Shown here piece by piece: positions 34,122 through 43,146 of a stretch of DNA of 64,000 bases. A model generated the notes under the pieces. The model made no database searches, was not told the origin of the DNA, and saw only the letters and a program-made list of their open reading frames with translations. How positions within the stretch are numbered: the first letter of the stretch is position 1; the number at the start of each line of letters is the position of its first letter. The translations under genes were made by a program, and so were the position numbers. The stretch is from JACVRW01 sp963820315. Lineage in GTDB: Bacteria; Actinomycetota; Thermoleophilia; Solirubrobacterales; Thermoleophilaceae. The stretch covers positions 124,001 through 188,000 of the forward strand of contig CAWFZK010000031.1 in NCBI GenBank assembly GCA_963820315.1. The letters run 5' to 3'.

Positions 34122-36056
34122 GTGCTATCTCGACTGCGCAAGCGCTGCGTGCTGACCGTCGCCCTGGTGGGCGTGTTCGTCATGACAGCCGGGCCCGCCG
34201 CGGCCGCCGATCCGGCGCCGCCGCCGTGGCTCAAGGTCGAGAACGGCCAGACCCAGCCGCAGTTCGACTTCGCGCAGGCGGTCGAGGAGGTCGTCTTCGT
34301 CGAGACCGAGCTCGACAGCGACGGCGATGGCCGGCGCGACCGCGTGCGGATTCAGATCAGCCGGCCGGCCGAGACCGAGTCCCAGGGCTACAAGGTGCCG
34401 GTGGTGTTCGAGCACAGCCCGTACCGGGGCGACTTCGGCGATGCCGTCAACCACAACGTCGATTTCGACGTGCTCCCGCAGGAGAACCTGTTCGGTGACC
34501 GGGCCGCGCGCGCCCGCAGCGCCCGCGCCGCTCGCTCGAAGCGCGCACGCGCGACCTCCGCCCGCGCGCGGGCTCGCGCGCGTCTCAAGGCTCGCGCGGA
34601 CCTGCCGGGCAGCTCGCTCGACAACTACTACGTGCCCCGCGGCTACGCGGTCGTGCTCGGCGAGAGCATCGGCACCTTCAACTCCGACGGCTGCCCGACG
34701 GTCGGCGACCGCGTCGAGACACTCGGCACGAAGGCCGTGATCGACTGGCTGAACGGCCGGGCGCGCGGGTTCGACGAGGCCGGCGACGAGGTCGAGGCGG
34801 ACTGGACCACCGGCGCGGTCGGCATGACCGGCGTCTCCTACAACGGGACGCTCCCCAACCAGGTCGCCACCACCGGCGTCGAGGGCCTCGAGACGATCAT
34901 CCCGGTCTCGGCCATCTCGAGCTGGTACGACTACTACCGCGCCAACGGGCTCGTCGTGGCGCCCCATTCCGAGACGCAGGGCGTCGGCGAGAACGGCTAC
35001 CTCGGCGAGGACACCGACGTGCTCGCGTCCTTCATCGGCGGCAGCCGCATGGCCGACCGCTGCGACCGCACGATCCCTTATCTCGTGCGCGCGCAGGACC
35101 GCGTGACCGGCGACTGGAGCCCGTTCTGGGAGGCGCGCGACTACCTGAGCAAGGTGAACCGCATACGGGCGAGCGTCTTCGTCGTGCACGGCCTCAACGA
35201 CTGGAACGTCAAGACGAAGGCCTTCGCCGAGTGGTGGTACCGGCTCGCGCGGCGCGGGATCCCGCGCAAGATCTGGCTGCACAACGGCGGCCACGGCGGT
35301 CCCGGCGGGCCCGGAGCCGCGGCCTACAAGCTCTCGGAGAACCGCTGGTTCGACCATGAGCTGTTCGGCGTCGAGAACGGGATCATGAGCGAGCCGCGCG
35401 CGACGATCCAGCGTGAGGACGGCTCCTACTCGGACGAGCCGGACTGGCCGGCCCCCGGGGCGCGCAACACGACCCTCGAGCTGTCGGCGCGCAATGCGAG
35501 CGCGCCGGGCGAGCTGACGGCCGGCTCGTGGGGCCGTGATTGGCGAGGCCTCCAGAGCTTCGTCGACCGCGGGCGCGAGCTCGACACCGACGACGTGCTG
35601 ATCCAGGGCCCCGACGACGCCCGCAGCGACCGGCTCGTCTACCGCACACGCTCGCTGCGCCGGGACGTGCGGATCAGCGGCACGCCCGAGGTGAGCCTGC
35701 GCATGTCGATCGACAACCGCAACGCGGCGAACCTGACCGCCGTGCTCGTCGACTACGGCGCGGCCGGATCGGCCGACGCGCCGGTGATGGTCACGCGTGG
35801 CTGGCTCGACCCGCAGAACCGGTACAGCGTCAGCCGCAGCGTCCCGGTGCGCCAGGACAGGCTGTACCGCTTCGACTGGGACCTGCAGCCGGACGACTAC
35901 GTGTTCGAGGCGGGTCACCGGATCGGCCTCGTCGTCGTGTCGACGGATCACGACTACACGATCCGGCCCGCGCCGGGAACGCGGCTGTCGCTGCTCCCAT
36001 CGCACAGCTCGATCAGCCTGCCCGTGGTGGGCGGGCGCTGGGCGCTCGGGCTCTAG
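34122..36056 (+). CDS. Exported Xaa-Pro dipeptidyl-peptidase-like S15/CocE hydrolase
   Basis: 644 residues from GTG 34122, with GGAGGAG just upstream. Signal peptide (VLTVALVGVFVMTAGPAAAA). The alpha/beta-hydrolase core shows nucleophile Ser239 in GVSYNG, Asp360 in HGLNDWNV and His391 in NGGHGG, followed by the jelly-roll C-terminal domain (VSLRMSIDNRNAANLTAVLV, RIGLVVVSTDHDYTI). This is the S15/CocE arrangement; substrates are N-terminal X-Pro peptides or esters. An Arg/Ala-only insert occupies residues ~127-157 between core strands. Confidence 0.92.
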   Translation: MLSRLRKRCVLTVALVGVFVMTAGPAAAADPAPPPWLKVENGQTQPQFDFAQAVEEVVFVETELDSDGDGRRDRVRIQISRPAETESQGYKVPVVFEHSPYRGDFGDAVNHNVDFDVLPQENLFGDRAARARSARAARSKRARATSARARARARLKARADLPGSSLDNYYVPRGYAVVLGESIGTFNSDGCPTVGDRVETLGTKAVIDWLNGRARGFDEAGDEVEADWTTGAVGMTGVSYNGTLPNQVATTGVEGLETIIPVSAISSWYDYYRANGLVVAPHSETQGVGENGYLGEDTDVLASFIGGSRMADRCDRTIPYLVRAQDRVTGDWSPFWEARDYLSKVNRIRASVFVVHGLNDWNVKTKAFAEWWYRLARRGIPRKIWLHNGGHGGPGGPGAAAYKLSENRWFDHELFGVENGIMSEPRATIQREDGSYSDEPDWPAPGARNTTLELSARNASAPGELTAGSWGRDWRGLQSFVDRGRELDTDDVLIQGPDDARSDRLVYRTRSLRRDVRISGTPEVSLRMSIDNRNAANLTAVLVDYGAAGSADAPVMVTRGWLDPQNRYSVSRSVPVRQDRLYRFDWDLQPDDYVFEAGHRIGLVVVSTDHDYTIRPAPGTRLSLLPSHSSISLPVVGGRWALGL

Positions 36057-36163
36057 CCCGGCGCCCGGTTGTGGTCGACGGGCGCGGCCCCGGCGGGCCG
36101 TCGTCGCGGTAGCCGGCGGCCGTGCCCGTGGTGGTCGACGGCGCAACCGGTAATCCTGTGCTC

Positions 36164-37026
36164 GTGGCGAAACGGAAGGATTCACTCGAGCAGGTCGCGG
36201 ATGAGCTCTATGGCCTCGCGCCCGCGGACTTCACGGAGGCGCGCGATGCGCTCGTCAAGCGCCTGCGGGCCGACAAGGAGCGCGAGCTCGCAAACGAGGT
36301 CAAGGCGCTGCGGAAGCCGACGCTCGCCGCCTGGGCGCTGAACCAGCTCGTCCGCAACCGCAAGAAGGACGTCGAAAGCTGCTCGCCGCGGGGAAGGAGC
36401 TTCGCAAGGCACAGGAGAAGCTCGTCTCGAGCGGCGACCGCTCCGGCTTCCAGCGTGCCGCGGCCAAGGAGCGCGAGCTCGTCGCGCAGCTCGCGCACGA
36501 CGCCGCGGCGCTCGCGGCGGAGGCCGGGGGCGGCAGCTCGCAGGGGCTGGAGGAGAAGCTCGCCACCACCCTGCATGCCGCCGTGCTCGACGAGGAAATG
36601 GCGGACGAGCTCGCCGCGGGGCGGGTCCTGCGCGAGCGCCAGGCGGTGGCCGGCTTCGGAGGGCTCGAGATGGCGCCGCCGCCGTCGCGGCCCGCGCCCA
36701 AGCGGGCGAAGCCCGCGAAGGCGGACAAGCAGGACGCGGCGAAGCGCAAGCGGGAGGAGGCCGAGGAGGCGAAGGCGCGCGAGCAGCTCCAGGCCGCGCG
36801 CCTCGCCGAGCGCAAGGCGGGACGCGAGCGCGACGCGGCAGCGAAGGCGGTGGAACGCGCGACCCAGCGCGCCGCCAAGGCCGAGGAGCGCGCCGCCGAG
36901 GCGGCCCGCCGGCTCGACGAGGCCCGCAAGGAGCTCGAGCAGGCCGAGCAGGAGGAGCGCGAGGCCGGCGAGCGCTACGACGAGGCCGCCGAGGCGGTCG
37001 ACGTCGCCGAGAAGAAGCTCCCGTAG
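36164..37026 (+). CDS. Coiled-coil protein, one frameshift
   Basis: From GTG 36164 (AKRKDSLEQVADELYGLAPA, WALNQLVRNRKKDVE). At about 36375 one base appears missing, and the frame continues LLAAGKELRKAQEKLVSSGD, then a long Ala/Lys/Glu/Arg coiled coil (KRKREEAEEAKAREQLQAAR to AEQEEREAGERYDEAAEAVD). About 287 residues when restored. I recall this type as conserved hypothetical in actinobacteria. A cytosolic structural or nucleic-acid-associated role is a guess from its charge. Confidence 0.65.
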
Positions 37027-37107
37027 ACGTCATTCGTCCGCAACGAGCGGGATAGACGCGTGGGGCGCCATTGACGACCCCTGGGGCCGCTGCTTTAGTC
37101 CTCAACC

Positions 37108-37225
37108 GAGACGCGGACGGAGCGCAAAGAGCGAAGCCAAGAGGTTGTAAGGCTCGCCCCGCAATAGCTCAAGGGCCTCGGCCCGCGAGCGCGGACCTCA
37201 AGCGCGAAGTCTGCGTCTCTTTTTT
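37108..37225 (+). ncRNA. Candidate structured small RNA with intrinsic terminator
   Basis: An 11-bp closing stem pairs GAGACGCGGAC (37108-37118) with GTCTGCGTCTC (37209-37219), one pair being G-U, and is followed at once by six T residues (37220-37225). Inside are a second stem, GCG-a-AGCC (37131-37138) with GGCTCGC (37151-37157), and GC hairpins such as GGGC-ctcg-GCCC. The element fills the gap between two convergent genes. I could not match it to 4.5S, 6S, tmRNA or RNase P by their conserved motifs. It could be a complex terminator of the coiled-coil gene. Confidence 0.5.
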
Positions 37226-37230
37226 GTTGC

Positions 37231-38319
37231 TCAGCCGCCCTCGCTGAGCCGTGGAGCGTCGGGCTCGAAGAACAGCCGAGCGACCAGTTCGCCGCGCGAG
37301 GTCACGCCGACCTTCTCGAAGATGGCCTTGAGGTGGTCCTGGACCGTCCACGAGGAGATGTGCAGCCGGGCCGCGATCGCATTCGTCGGCAGGCCGCGTG
37401 CGACGAGCCGGGTCACGGCACGCTCCCGCTCGCTGAGGTCGTAGGCGTCGGCCAGGAGCGGCGCGACCTCCTGCGCGGGAGCGGGCTCGAGGATGACGGC
37501 AATCTGCGCGCCGGGCTCGTCACCGAGCGCCGATGCGCGCACGAGCAGCCAGCGGCCGGACGGTGCCCGGATCCGAGCACGCGCGAGGGCGCTCCCCTCG
37601 GGCTCGCCCGCGACGATGCTGCGCGCCCGGCTCGCCACGGCGCTGACCACCGGGGGCAGCGGGGCGCCCGCTCCGGTCTCCCGGAGCTCGGCGAGCCAGC
37701 CCTCGGCCGCGGCGTCGGCTGTGACGACGGAGTTGTCGGGCGCGAGCACGGCAAGGCCCGCGGAGCCCGGTCCTTCGGCGCGCGGGTCCCCCGCGAGCAG
37801 CGTCGCCCGCCGCAACCCTTCCGCGAGCACAGCGGACACCGATGCGACGGTTGCGCTGTCGCCCGGCGCGAAGTGGCTTCCGTCCTCGCCGCGCAACAGC
37901 GTGATGGCCCCCCAGGTCCTCGAATCGCTGCGCAGCACCGCGCGCAGCTCGTCGCCGAAGCCATGCGGGCGCCTCACCTCGCGGTGGCGGCGGCTGCGCT
38001 CGAGCTGACCGCGTGTCGCCGTGCCCAGGCTCGCCGCGCCGCAGTCGCTGTGAGCGAGCGCGCGGAAGGCATTGACGTCCTCGCCGCCCTGCTCGATCTC
38101 GGCCATGCGCGCGTACGCCTCCGGCGGCAGGCCGTTCTCGACGACCTCGCCGGTCGGCAGCAGCGAGCCCGGATCCATCGTGAGCAGGCACACACCCTCG
38201 AACGGCACGCTGCGAGACAGGATCCGCGAGGCGCCGAGCGTGAGGTCACGGACGTCCGGGCCCCGATGCACCAGCCGGACGAGCTCGTCGCGAAGCTGCA
38301 CGGGTGAGGTCACGGCCAC
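37231..38319 (-). CDS. LuxR-family regulator with GAF-like sensor region
   Basis: About 362 residues from GTG 38319. The C-terminal LuxR helix-turn-helix is LSERERAVTRLVARGLPTNA then IAARLHISSWTVQDHLKAIF. The N-terminal ~200 residues look like GAF (SVPFEGVCLLTMDPGSLLPT, WGAITLLRGEDG) and the middle like a PAS-type sensor (GLAVLAPDNSVVTADAAAEG). It is divergent from the flavin monooxygenase, with a 10-bp-arm dyad between them. Confidence 0.88.
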   Translation of the reverse strand: MAVTSPVQLRDELVRLVHRGPDVRDLTLGASRILSRSVPFEGVCLLTMDPGSLLPTGEVVENGLPPEAYARMAEIEQGGEDVNAFRALAHSDCGAASLGTATRGQLERSRRHREVRRPHGFGDELRAVLRSDSRTWGAITLLRGEDGSHFAPGDSATVASVSAVLAEGLRRATLLAGDPRAEGPGSAGLAVLAPDNSVVTADAAAEGWLAELRETGAGAPLPPVVSAVASRARSIVAGEPEGSALARARIRAPSGRWLLVRASALGDEPGAQIAVILEPAPAQEVAPLLADAYDLSERERAVTRLVARGLPTNAIAARLHISSWTVQDHLKAIFEKVGVTSRGELVARLFFEPDAPRLSEGG

Positions 38320-38391
38320 GCTCCGATTCAAGCAGCGTGGCGGACGACGGGCGTGCTCGATCGCACACAAGATCCTCTCCATGCTGACCAC

Positions 38392-38420
38392 ACTCCGATC
38401 CTTTGGACCCGGATCGGAGT
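38392..38420. promoter_or_regulatory. Perfect 10-bp-arm dyad before the flavin monooxygenase
   Basis: ACTCCGATCC (38392-38401), a 9-nt spacer, GGATCGGAGT (38411-38420). The right arm ends 7 bp before ATG 38428 and contains the only ribosome-site-like GGAG. It could be an operator for the divergent LuxR protein or, as RNA, a hairpin that hides the ribosome site. Confidence 0.6.
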
Positions 38421-38427
38421 TGGATAT

Positions 38428-39597
38428 ATGCAGGACTCGCGTGTGATCGTGATAGGTGCAGGACCGGCAGGGCTCGCCGCCGCCGCCGCCCTCCGGCGCA
38501 AGGGTGTGGCCTCGCTCGTGCTCGAGCGGTCGCCCAACGTGGCCTCATCGTGGCGAGGCCGCTACGACCGGCTGCGGCTCAACTCGAGCCGGCCGTTCTC
38601 CAAGCTCCTCGGTGAGCGCTTCCCGCGCGGGACCGCGATGTTCCCGTCGCGTGACGAGATGGTCAGCTACTTCGAGGCGTACGCGCAGCGCAACCGCATC
38701 GACGTGCGCCACGACGTCAGCGTCGAGCGCATCGATCGCGACGGCCGCGAGCTCGTCATCCATACGCGCGACGGCGAGGAGCGCGCTGACCACGTGATCG
38801 TCGCGACCGGCTACGCGCACACGCCCCACATCCCCGACTGGCCCGGCCGCGAGAGCTTCGGCGGCCGGATCGTCCACTCCGCCGCCTACCGCAACGCCGA
38901 CGATTTCAAGGACGCGGACGTGATCGTGGCCGGCTCGGGCTGCTCCGGCATGGAGATCGCCTACGACGTCGCCGCCGGCGGAGCCAAGCGTGTCCGCGTC
39001 GCGGTGCGGACGTCGCCGAACATCCTGATCCGCGATCCGATCGGACCGCTGCTGGCCCGGCTCTTCCTGCAGCTGCCGACGCGCTTCAGCGACAACGTCC
39101 TCAGGAAGGTTCAGCTGAAGAAGCTCGGCGACCTGTCGGCGTACGGGCTGCCGATCCCGGATGAGGGCGTCTTCAGCCGCCTGAAGCGGCTGGGCGTCGC
39201 GCCGGCGATCGTCGACAAGGAGGTCATCGAGGCGATCAAGGACGGTCGCATCGAGATCGTGGCGGGCATCCGCTCGCTTGACGAAACCGGCGTCGACCTC
39301 GACGACGACACGCGCGCCGAGCCCGATGCGCTGATCGCCGCGACCGGCTACCGCAGCGCGCTCGAGCCGCTCGTCGGTCACCTCGGGGTGCTGGGCGAGC
39401 GCGGCCTGCCGGCCGTGGCCGACGGGCGCGCGGTCGCAGCGGGTCTGCGCTTCGTCGGCTTCGTGCCGCGGCCGGCTCAGCTCGGCCTGCTCGGGAGGGA
39501 GGCGCGCCGTGCGGCACGCGAGATCGCGGGCGAGCTGAACGGCTCGCCCTCGCGCAGCGGGCGCCGCCTGCGCGCGCCGCGCCCGCAGGCCGCCTGA
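38428..39597 (+). CDS. Flavin-containing monooxygenase
   Basis: 389 residues from ATG 38428. FAD-binding motif GAGPAG near the N-terminus, NADPH motif GSGCSG near residue 170, and between them the FMO fingerprint FxGxxxHxxxY as FGGRIVHSAAY. ATGY motifs (VATGYAHTPHIPDW, AATGYRSAL) complete the pattern of class B flavin monooxygenases, which insert oxygen at N, S or carbonyl groups. The substrate is unknown. It is followed by two metallo-beta-lactamase-fold genes. Confidence 0.92.
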   Translation: MQDSRVIVIGAGPAGLAAAAALRRKGVASLVLERSPNVASSWRGRYDRLRLNSSRPFSKLLGERFPRGTAMFPSRDEMVSYFEAYAQRNRIDVRHDVSVERIDRDGRELVIHTRDGEERADHVIVATGYAHTPHIPDWPGRESFGGRIVHSAAYRNADDFKDADVIVAGSGCSGMEIAYDVAAGGAKRVRVAVRTSPNILIRDPIGPLLARLFLQLPTRFSDNVLRKVQLKKLGDLSAYGLPIPDEGVFSRLKRLGVAPAIVDKEVIEAIKDGRIEIVAGIRSLDETGVDLDDDTRAEPDALIAATGYRSALEPLVGHLGVLGERGLPAVADGRAVAAGLRFVGFVPRPAQLGLLGREARRAAREIAGELNGSPSRSGRRLRAPRPQAA

Positions 39598-39610
39598 CCG
39601 GGCCTCCTTG

Positions 39611-39647
39611 ACTTCAAGCGCACTCGAAGTTGCACACTTTGAGTGTG
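39611..39647 (+). promoter_or_regulatory. Two adjacent dyads over a promoter-like TTGACT
   Basis: ACTTCAAG-cgca-CTCGAAGT (39611-39630, one mismatch) is followed by CACACT-ttg-AGTGTG (39633-39647, perfect). A TTGACT hexamer overlaps the first (39608-39613). They precede the ribosome site AGGAG and GTG 39668 of the next gene, and look like an operator region giving that gene its own control. Confidence 0.5.
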
Positions 39648-39667
39648 ATCGAACAAGGAGCCTCCAG

Positions 39668-40324
39668 GTGAATCAGCTGACGAAGCTCGACACGGTCGTC
39701 CCCGGTCTCCACGCCACGTCCGCACAACCGCTGCCGTTCGCGCCCTCGCTCGAAGTGCGCGCGTTCCTGCTCGAGCGCGAGCGTGGCAACGTCCTGATCT
39801 ACAGCACGACTGAGCTCGAGCGCGACATGGCCGCCATCGAAGATCTCGGCGGCATCTCCCGCCGCTACCTGAACCACTGGCACGAGGCGATGTTCGCCAC
39901 CCACCTCGAGGCGCCGCTGTTCGTGCACGAGCGCGAGCGGGCCCGGGTGGAGGAGGAGATGCACGTGCGCGGGACCTTCTCGCGCCGCCACGTGCTCGAC
40001 GAGGACTTCGAGGTGATCCCGATCCCCGGGCACACGGCCGGGGCGACGGCCTTCCTCTGGGAGTCGGCCGGTCACCGCATGCTGTTCACAGGCGACAGCG
40101 TCTATCTCGACGGCGGCGAGTGGGTCGCGGCCTTCCTCGAGGGGTCGAGCGACCGCGACGCCTACATCGCGAGCCTCGAGCTGATCCGCGAGCTCGACTT
40201 CGACGTGCTCGTGCCGTGGGCGGCGAGCGCCGGTGAGCAGTATCACGCCGTGACGAGTCACGCCGAGGCGCGCCGGCGCATCGGGGCGATCATCGAGCGG
40301 CTGCGGCACGGGGAGGACCGCTAG
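39668..40324 (+). CDS. Metallo-beta-lactamase-fold protein with degenerate first metal motif
   Basis: 218 residues from GTG 39668 with AGGAG upstream. The fold is shown by VVPGLHATSAQPLPFAPSLE, IPIPGHTAGATAFLW and LFTGDSVYL. The classical HxHxDH motif is replaced by NHWHEAM, so metal binding at site one is doubtful. Active hydrolysis and a non-catalytic role are both possible. It is separated from the next MBL gene by 23 bp, and two dyads precede it. Confidence 0.78.
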   Translation: MNQLTKLDTVVPGLHATSAQPLPFAPSLEVRAFLLERERGNVLIYSTTELERDMAAIEDLGGISRRYLNHWHEAMFATHLEAPLFVHERERARVEEEMHVRGTFSRRHVLDEDFEVIPIPGHTAGATAFLWESAGHRMLFTGDSVYLDGGEWVAAFLEGSSDRDAYIASLELIRELDFDVLVPWAASAGEQYHAVTSHAEARRRIGAIIERLRHGEDR

Positions 40325-40347
40325 GGCCGGGACATAGGGTTCCGGCG

Positions 40348-41151
40348 ATGGAGAGATACATCTGCGTGACCTGCGGGACGCAGTTCGCGGACAGCGCCGA
40401 GCCGCCGGCCTCGTGCCCGATCTGCGAGGACCCGCGCCAGTACGTGCCCCCGAGCGGGCAGCGCTGGACGACACTGGCTGAGCTGGCCGCGGATCACGAG
40501 AACGAGATCCGCGAGGAGGGCGCGCTCGCCGGGATCGGCACGAGCCCCTCGTTTGCGATCGGCCAGCGCGCGCTGCTCGTCCCGTTCGGGGACTCCAACC
40601 TGCTCTGGGACTGCATCACGCTGCTCGACGAGGCGACGGCCGCCGAGGTCGAGCGGCGTGGCGGGCTGGCGGGCATCGCCATCTCACATCCGCACTACTA
40701 CTCGTGCATGGTCGAGTGGGCGCAGCGCTTCAACTGCCCCGTTCATCTGCACGCCGCCGACGCCGAGTGGGTGATGCGTCCCGACCCGCTGATCGAGCAC
40801 TGGGACGGGGAGCAGCTCGACCTCGGCCACGGGCTCACGCTGATCCGCGGCGGCGGGCACTTCCCGGGCGGCACGATGCTGCACTGGGCCGAGGGCGCCG
40901 GCGCGCTCCTGTCCGGGGACATCATCCAGGTGATCCCCGACCGCGACCACGTCAGCTTCATGTGGAGCTACCCGAATCTCGTGCCGCTGCCGGCGAGCGA
41001 GGTCGAGCGGGTCGCGGCCTCGGTCGAGCCGTTCGAGTACGAGGCCATCTACGGCGCCTGGTGGGATCGTCTGATCCCCGCCGACGGGCCCGAGATCGTT
41101 CGGCGCTCGGCTGAGCGCTACGGGGCGGCGCTGCGCGGCGAGCTCCTCTAG
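40348..41151 (+). CDS. Rubredoxin-like knuckle fused to metallo-beta-lactamase-fold domain
   Basis: 267 residues. The first 25 residues hold two CxxC pairs (YICVTCGTQF and ASCPICEDP) that would bind one iron or zinc. The rest is MBL-like: SHPHYYSCMVEWAQRF (site-one region), GGGHFPGGTMLHW and LLSGDIIQV. The fusion may couple redox or metal sensing to a hydrolase. Its position after a flavin monooxygenase and another MBL protein suggests a shared pathway, which is inference only. Confidence 0.85.
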   Translation: MERYICVTCGTQFADSAEPPASCPICEDPRQYVPPSGQRWTTLAELAADHENEIREEGALAGIGTSPSFAIGQRALLVPFGDSNLLWDCITLLDEATAAEVERRGGLAGIAISHPHYYSCMVEWAQRFNCPVHLHAADAEWVMRPDPLIEHWDGEQLDLGHGLTLIRGGGHFPGGTMLHWAEGAGALLSGDIIQVIPDRDHVSFMWSYPNLVPLPASEVERVAASVEPFEYEAIYGAWWDRLIPADGPEIVRRSAERYGAALRGELL

Positions 41152-41186
41152 CGCGCGCGCCGCGGGGACGGGTAGGCTCGCGCGCG

Positions 41187-43098
41187 ATGCGAGCGGGCTG
41201 CGCCGCACTGATCGCCTTGGCGGTGCTGCTCGCCGCGATCCCGGCGAGCGCCGCCGCGCAGCGCCCGACGCGACCGTGCGAGGACGGCTCGGGCGCCCGC
41301 TGCGGTTCCCTGCTCGTGCCGCTCTACCGCGGCGCGCCCGACGGGGGCGGCCGCAAGCTGCGCATCCACTTCCGCGTGTATCCGCGCACGGACCGGTCGC
41401 GACCGGCGCTCGAGCCGATCGTGACGGTGGAGGGCGGTCCCGGCTATCCATCGATCGACTCGGCCGAGGGCTACCTGTTCCTGCTCGGCCCGCTGCGCCG
41501 GCGCCACGACATGATCGTCGTGGACAATCGCGGCACGGGCCGGTCGGGGGCGATCAACTGCCCGCGCCTCCAGGCGGGCAAGGGTGTCTACGCGCGCGAG
41601 GTCGGCCGCTGCGCGCGCCGGCTCGGGCGTGCGGCGAACGCCTACGGGACGGGCGCCGCCGCCGACGACCTGGCGGCGGTGCTCGACCGCCTGCGTGTGC
41701 CGATCGTCGATGTCTACGGCGACTCCTACGGGACGTACTTCGCGCAGGCGTTCGCGGTCCGCCACAGCGAGCGCGTGCGCGCCGTGGTGCTCGACGCCGC
41801 CTACGGGGTCGACGGCTTCGACCCTTGGATACGCGAGGAGTCGGTGGCGATCCGCTTCGCCTGGGAGCAGGTCTGCCGCCGCTCGGCGAGCTGCGGCGTC
41901 GCGGCGCCGCTCGACGAGCTCCGGCGGATGTCCGAGAGGCTCGAGGCGCAGCCGCTCGCGGGGACGGGGCGCGACGCCGACGGCGTGCGCCACCGCGTGC
42001 GCGTCGACGGGTCGGCGCTCGGCCAGATGGCGGGCGACGCGTCCTACTACTACTCGATCTACCGCGACCTGCTGGCCGCCCAGCGGGCCTACCTCCGCGG
42101 CGACCGCGCGCCGCTCCTGCGGCTCGCGGCCGAGGACCTGCCCTTCACGGGCGGCGGTCCGGTGCGTAGCTACTCCGAGGGTGCCTACGCGGCGGTCGCG
42201 TGCCACGACTATCCGACCATCTGGGATCGCTCGAGCCCGCTCGCGGAGCGACGTGCACAGCTGCGCGCAGCGCGCACGCTGCTGGCGCCGGATGCGTACG
42301 CGCCGTTCGCCAACCCGGTCTGGCTGCGCTCCCTCTACATCGACCAGGCCGTGCGCGGCTGCATTCGCTGGCCGGAGCCGGCACGCCCCGACCCGCCCGT
42401 TCCCGCGGGGGCGACCTATCCCGGACATGCCGGTGCTCGTGCTCGACGGCGACCTCGACGTGATCACGCCGATGGGTGACTCGATCCGCGCGGCGTCGCT
42501 CTTCCCCGGCGCGACGCTCGTCCCGGTCGCGAACGTCGGTCATGTCACGGCGCTCGCCGACTTCGACGGCTGCACGTCCGGCATCGTCCGCCGCTTCCTG
42601 CGAACGCTCTCCCCGGGCGACACGAGCTGCGCGGCCCGCACCCAGGAGATCCACGTCGTGCCCGACTTCCCCCGCCGCGCGGCCGGGGCGCCCGCGGCCG
42701 AGCCGGCCGGCGCCGGCGATCGCTCGACGCCGCTCGCGCGCCGGGTCGCCTGGAGCGCCGCCTGGGCGGTGGGTGACGCCTTCGCCCGCTGGAACCTGAT
42801 GTACGGCGCGCGCGGCCACGGCCTGCGCGGCGGCAGCTTCACGGCGGCCGGCCCCTACTACTCACACGCGCCCGTGACCCTCCGCATGCGCCGCACGCGC
42901 TTCGTCTCCGACGTGGCGGTCAGCGGCAGGGCGGTCTGGGACCGGCGCGCCGGGACGGTGAGCGCGCGCCTGCGCGTCCGCGGGCCGCGCTCCGGCCGGC
43001 TGCGGATCCGCTGGCGCACGCGCGATGTGCGCTCTGTTGCCTCGCTGCGCGGGCGGCTTGGCGGCCGCTCGGTCCTCCTGCGCACGGCCGCTCCCTGA
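41187..43098 (+). CDS. Exported TAP-like alpha/beta hydrolase (one frameshift)
   Basis: Signal peptide (AALIALAVLLAAIPASAAAQ). Oxyanion region EGGPGYPSID, nucleophile Ser180 in GDSYGTY, then near base 42425 the frame changes and continues PVLVLDGDLDVITPMGDSIR with the catalytic Asp and NVGHVTA with the His. The layout matches secreted tripeptidyl-aminopeptidase-like hydrolases of actinobacteria. After the catalytic domain there is a ~130-residue beta-rich extension (TLRMRRTRFVSDVAVSG, ARLRVRGPRSGRLRIRW). The frameshift is probably an indel error. Confidence 0.85.
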
Positions 43099-43146
43099 GA
43101 ACTTCGGCGCGGCGCGGCGCCGACCCCCGCCGCGCCGCTCCCAGCT

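Noticed and set aside
34125..36185. A 686-residue minus-strand open frame
   Set aside because: Antisense to the S15 peptidase, which has a complete Ser-Asp-His triad and signal peptide.
37108..37225. Assignment of the structured element as 4.5S (SRP) RNA
   Set aside because: The conserved GGAAGCAGCC-type apical motif of SRP RNA is absent.
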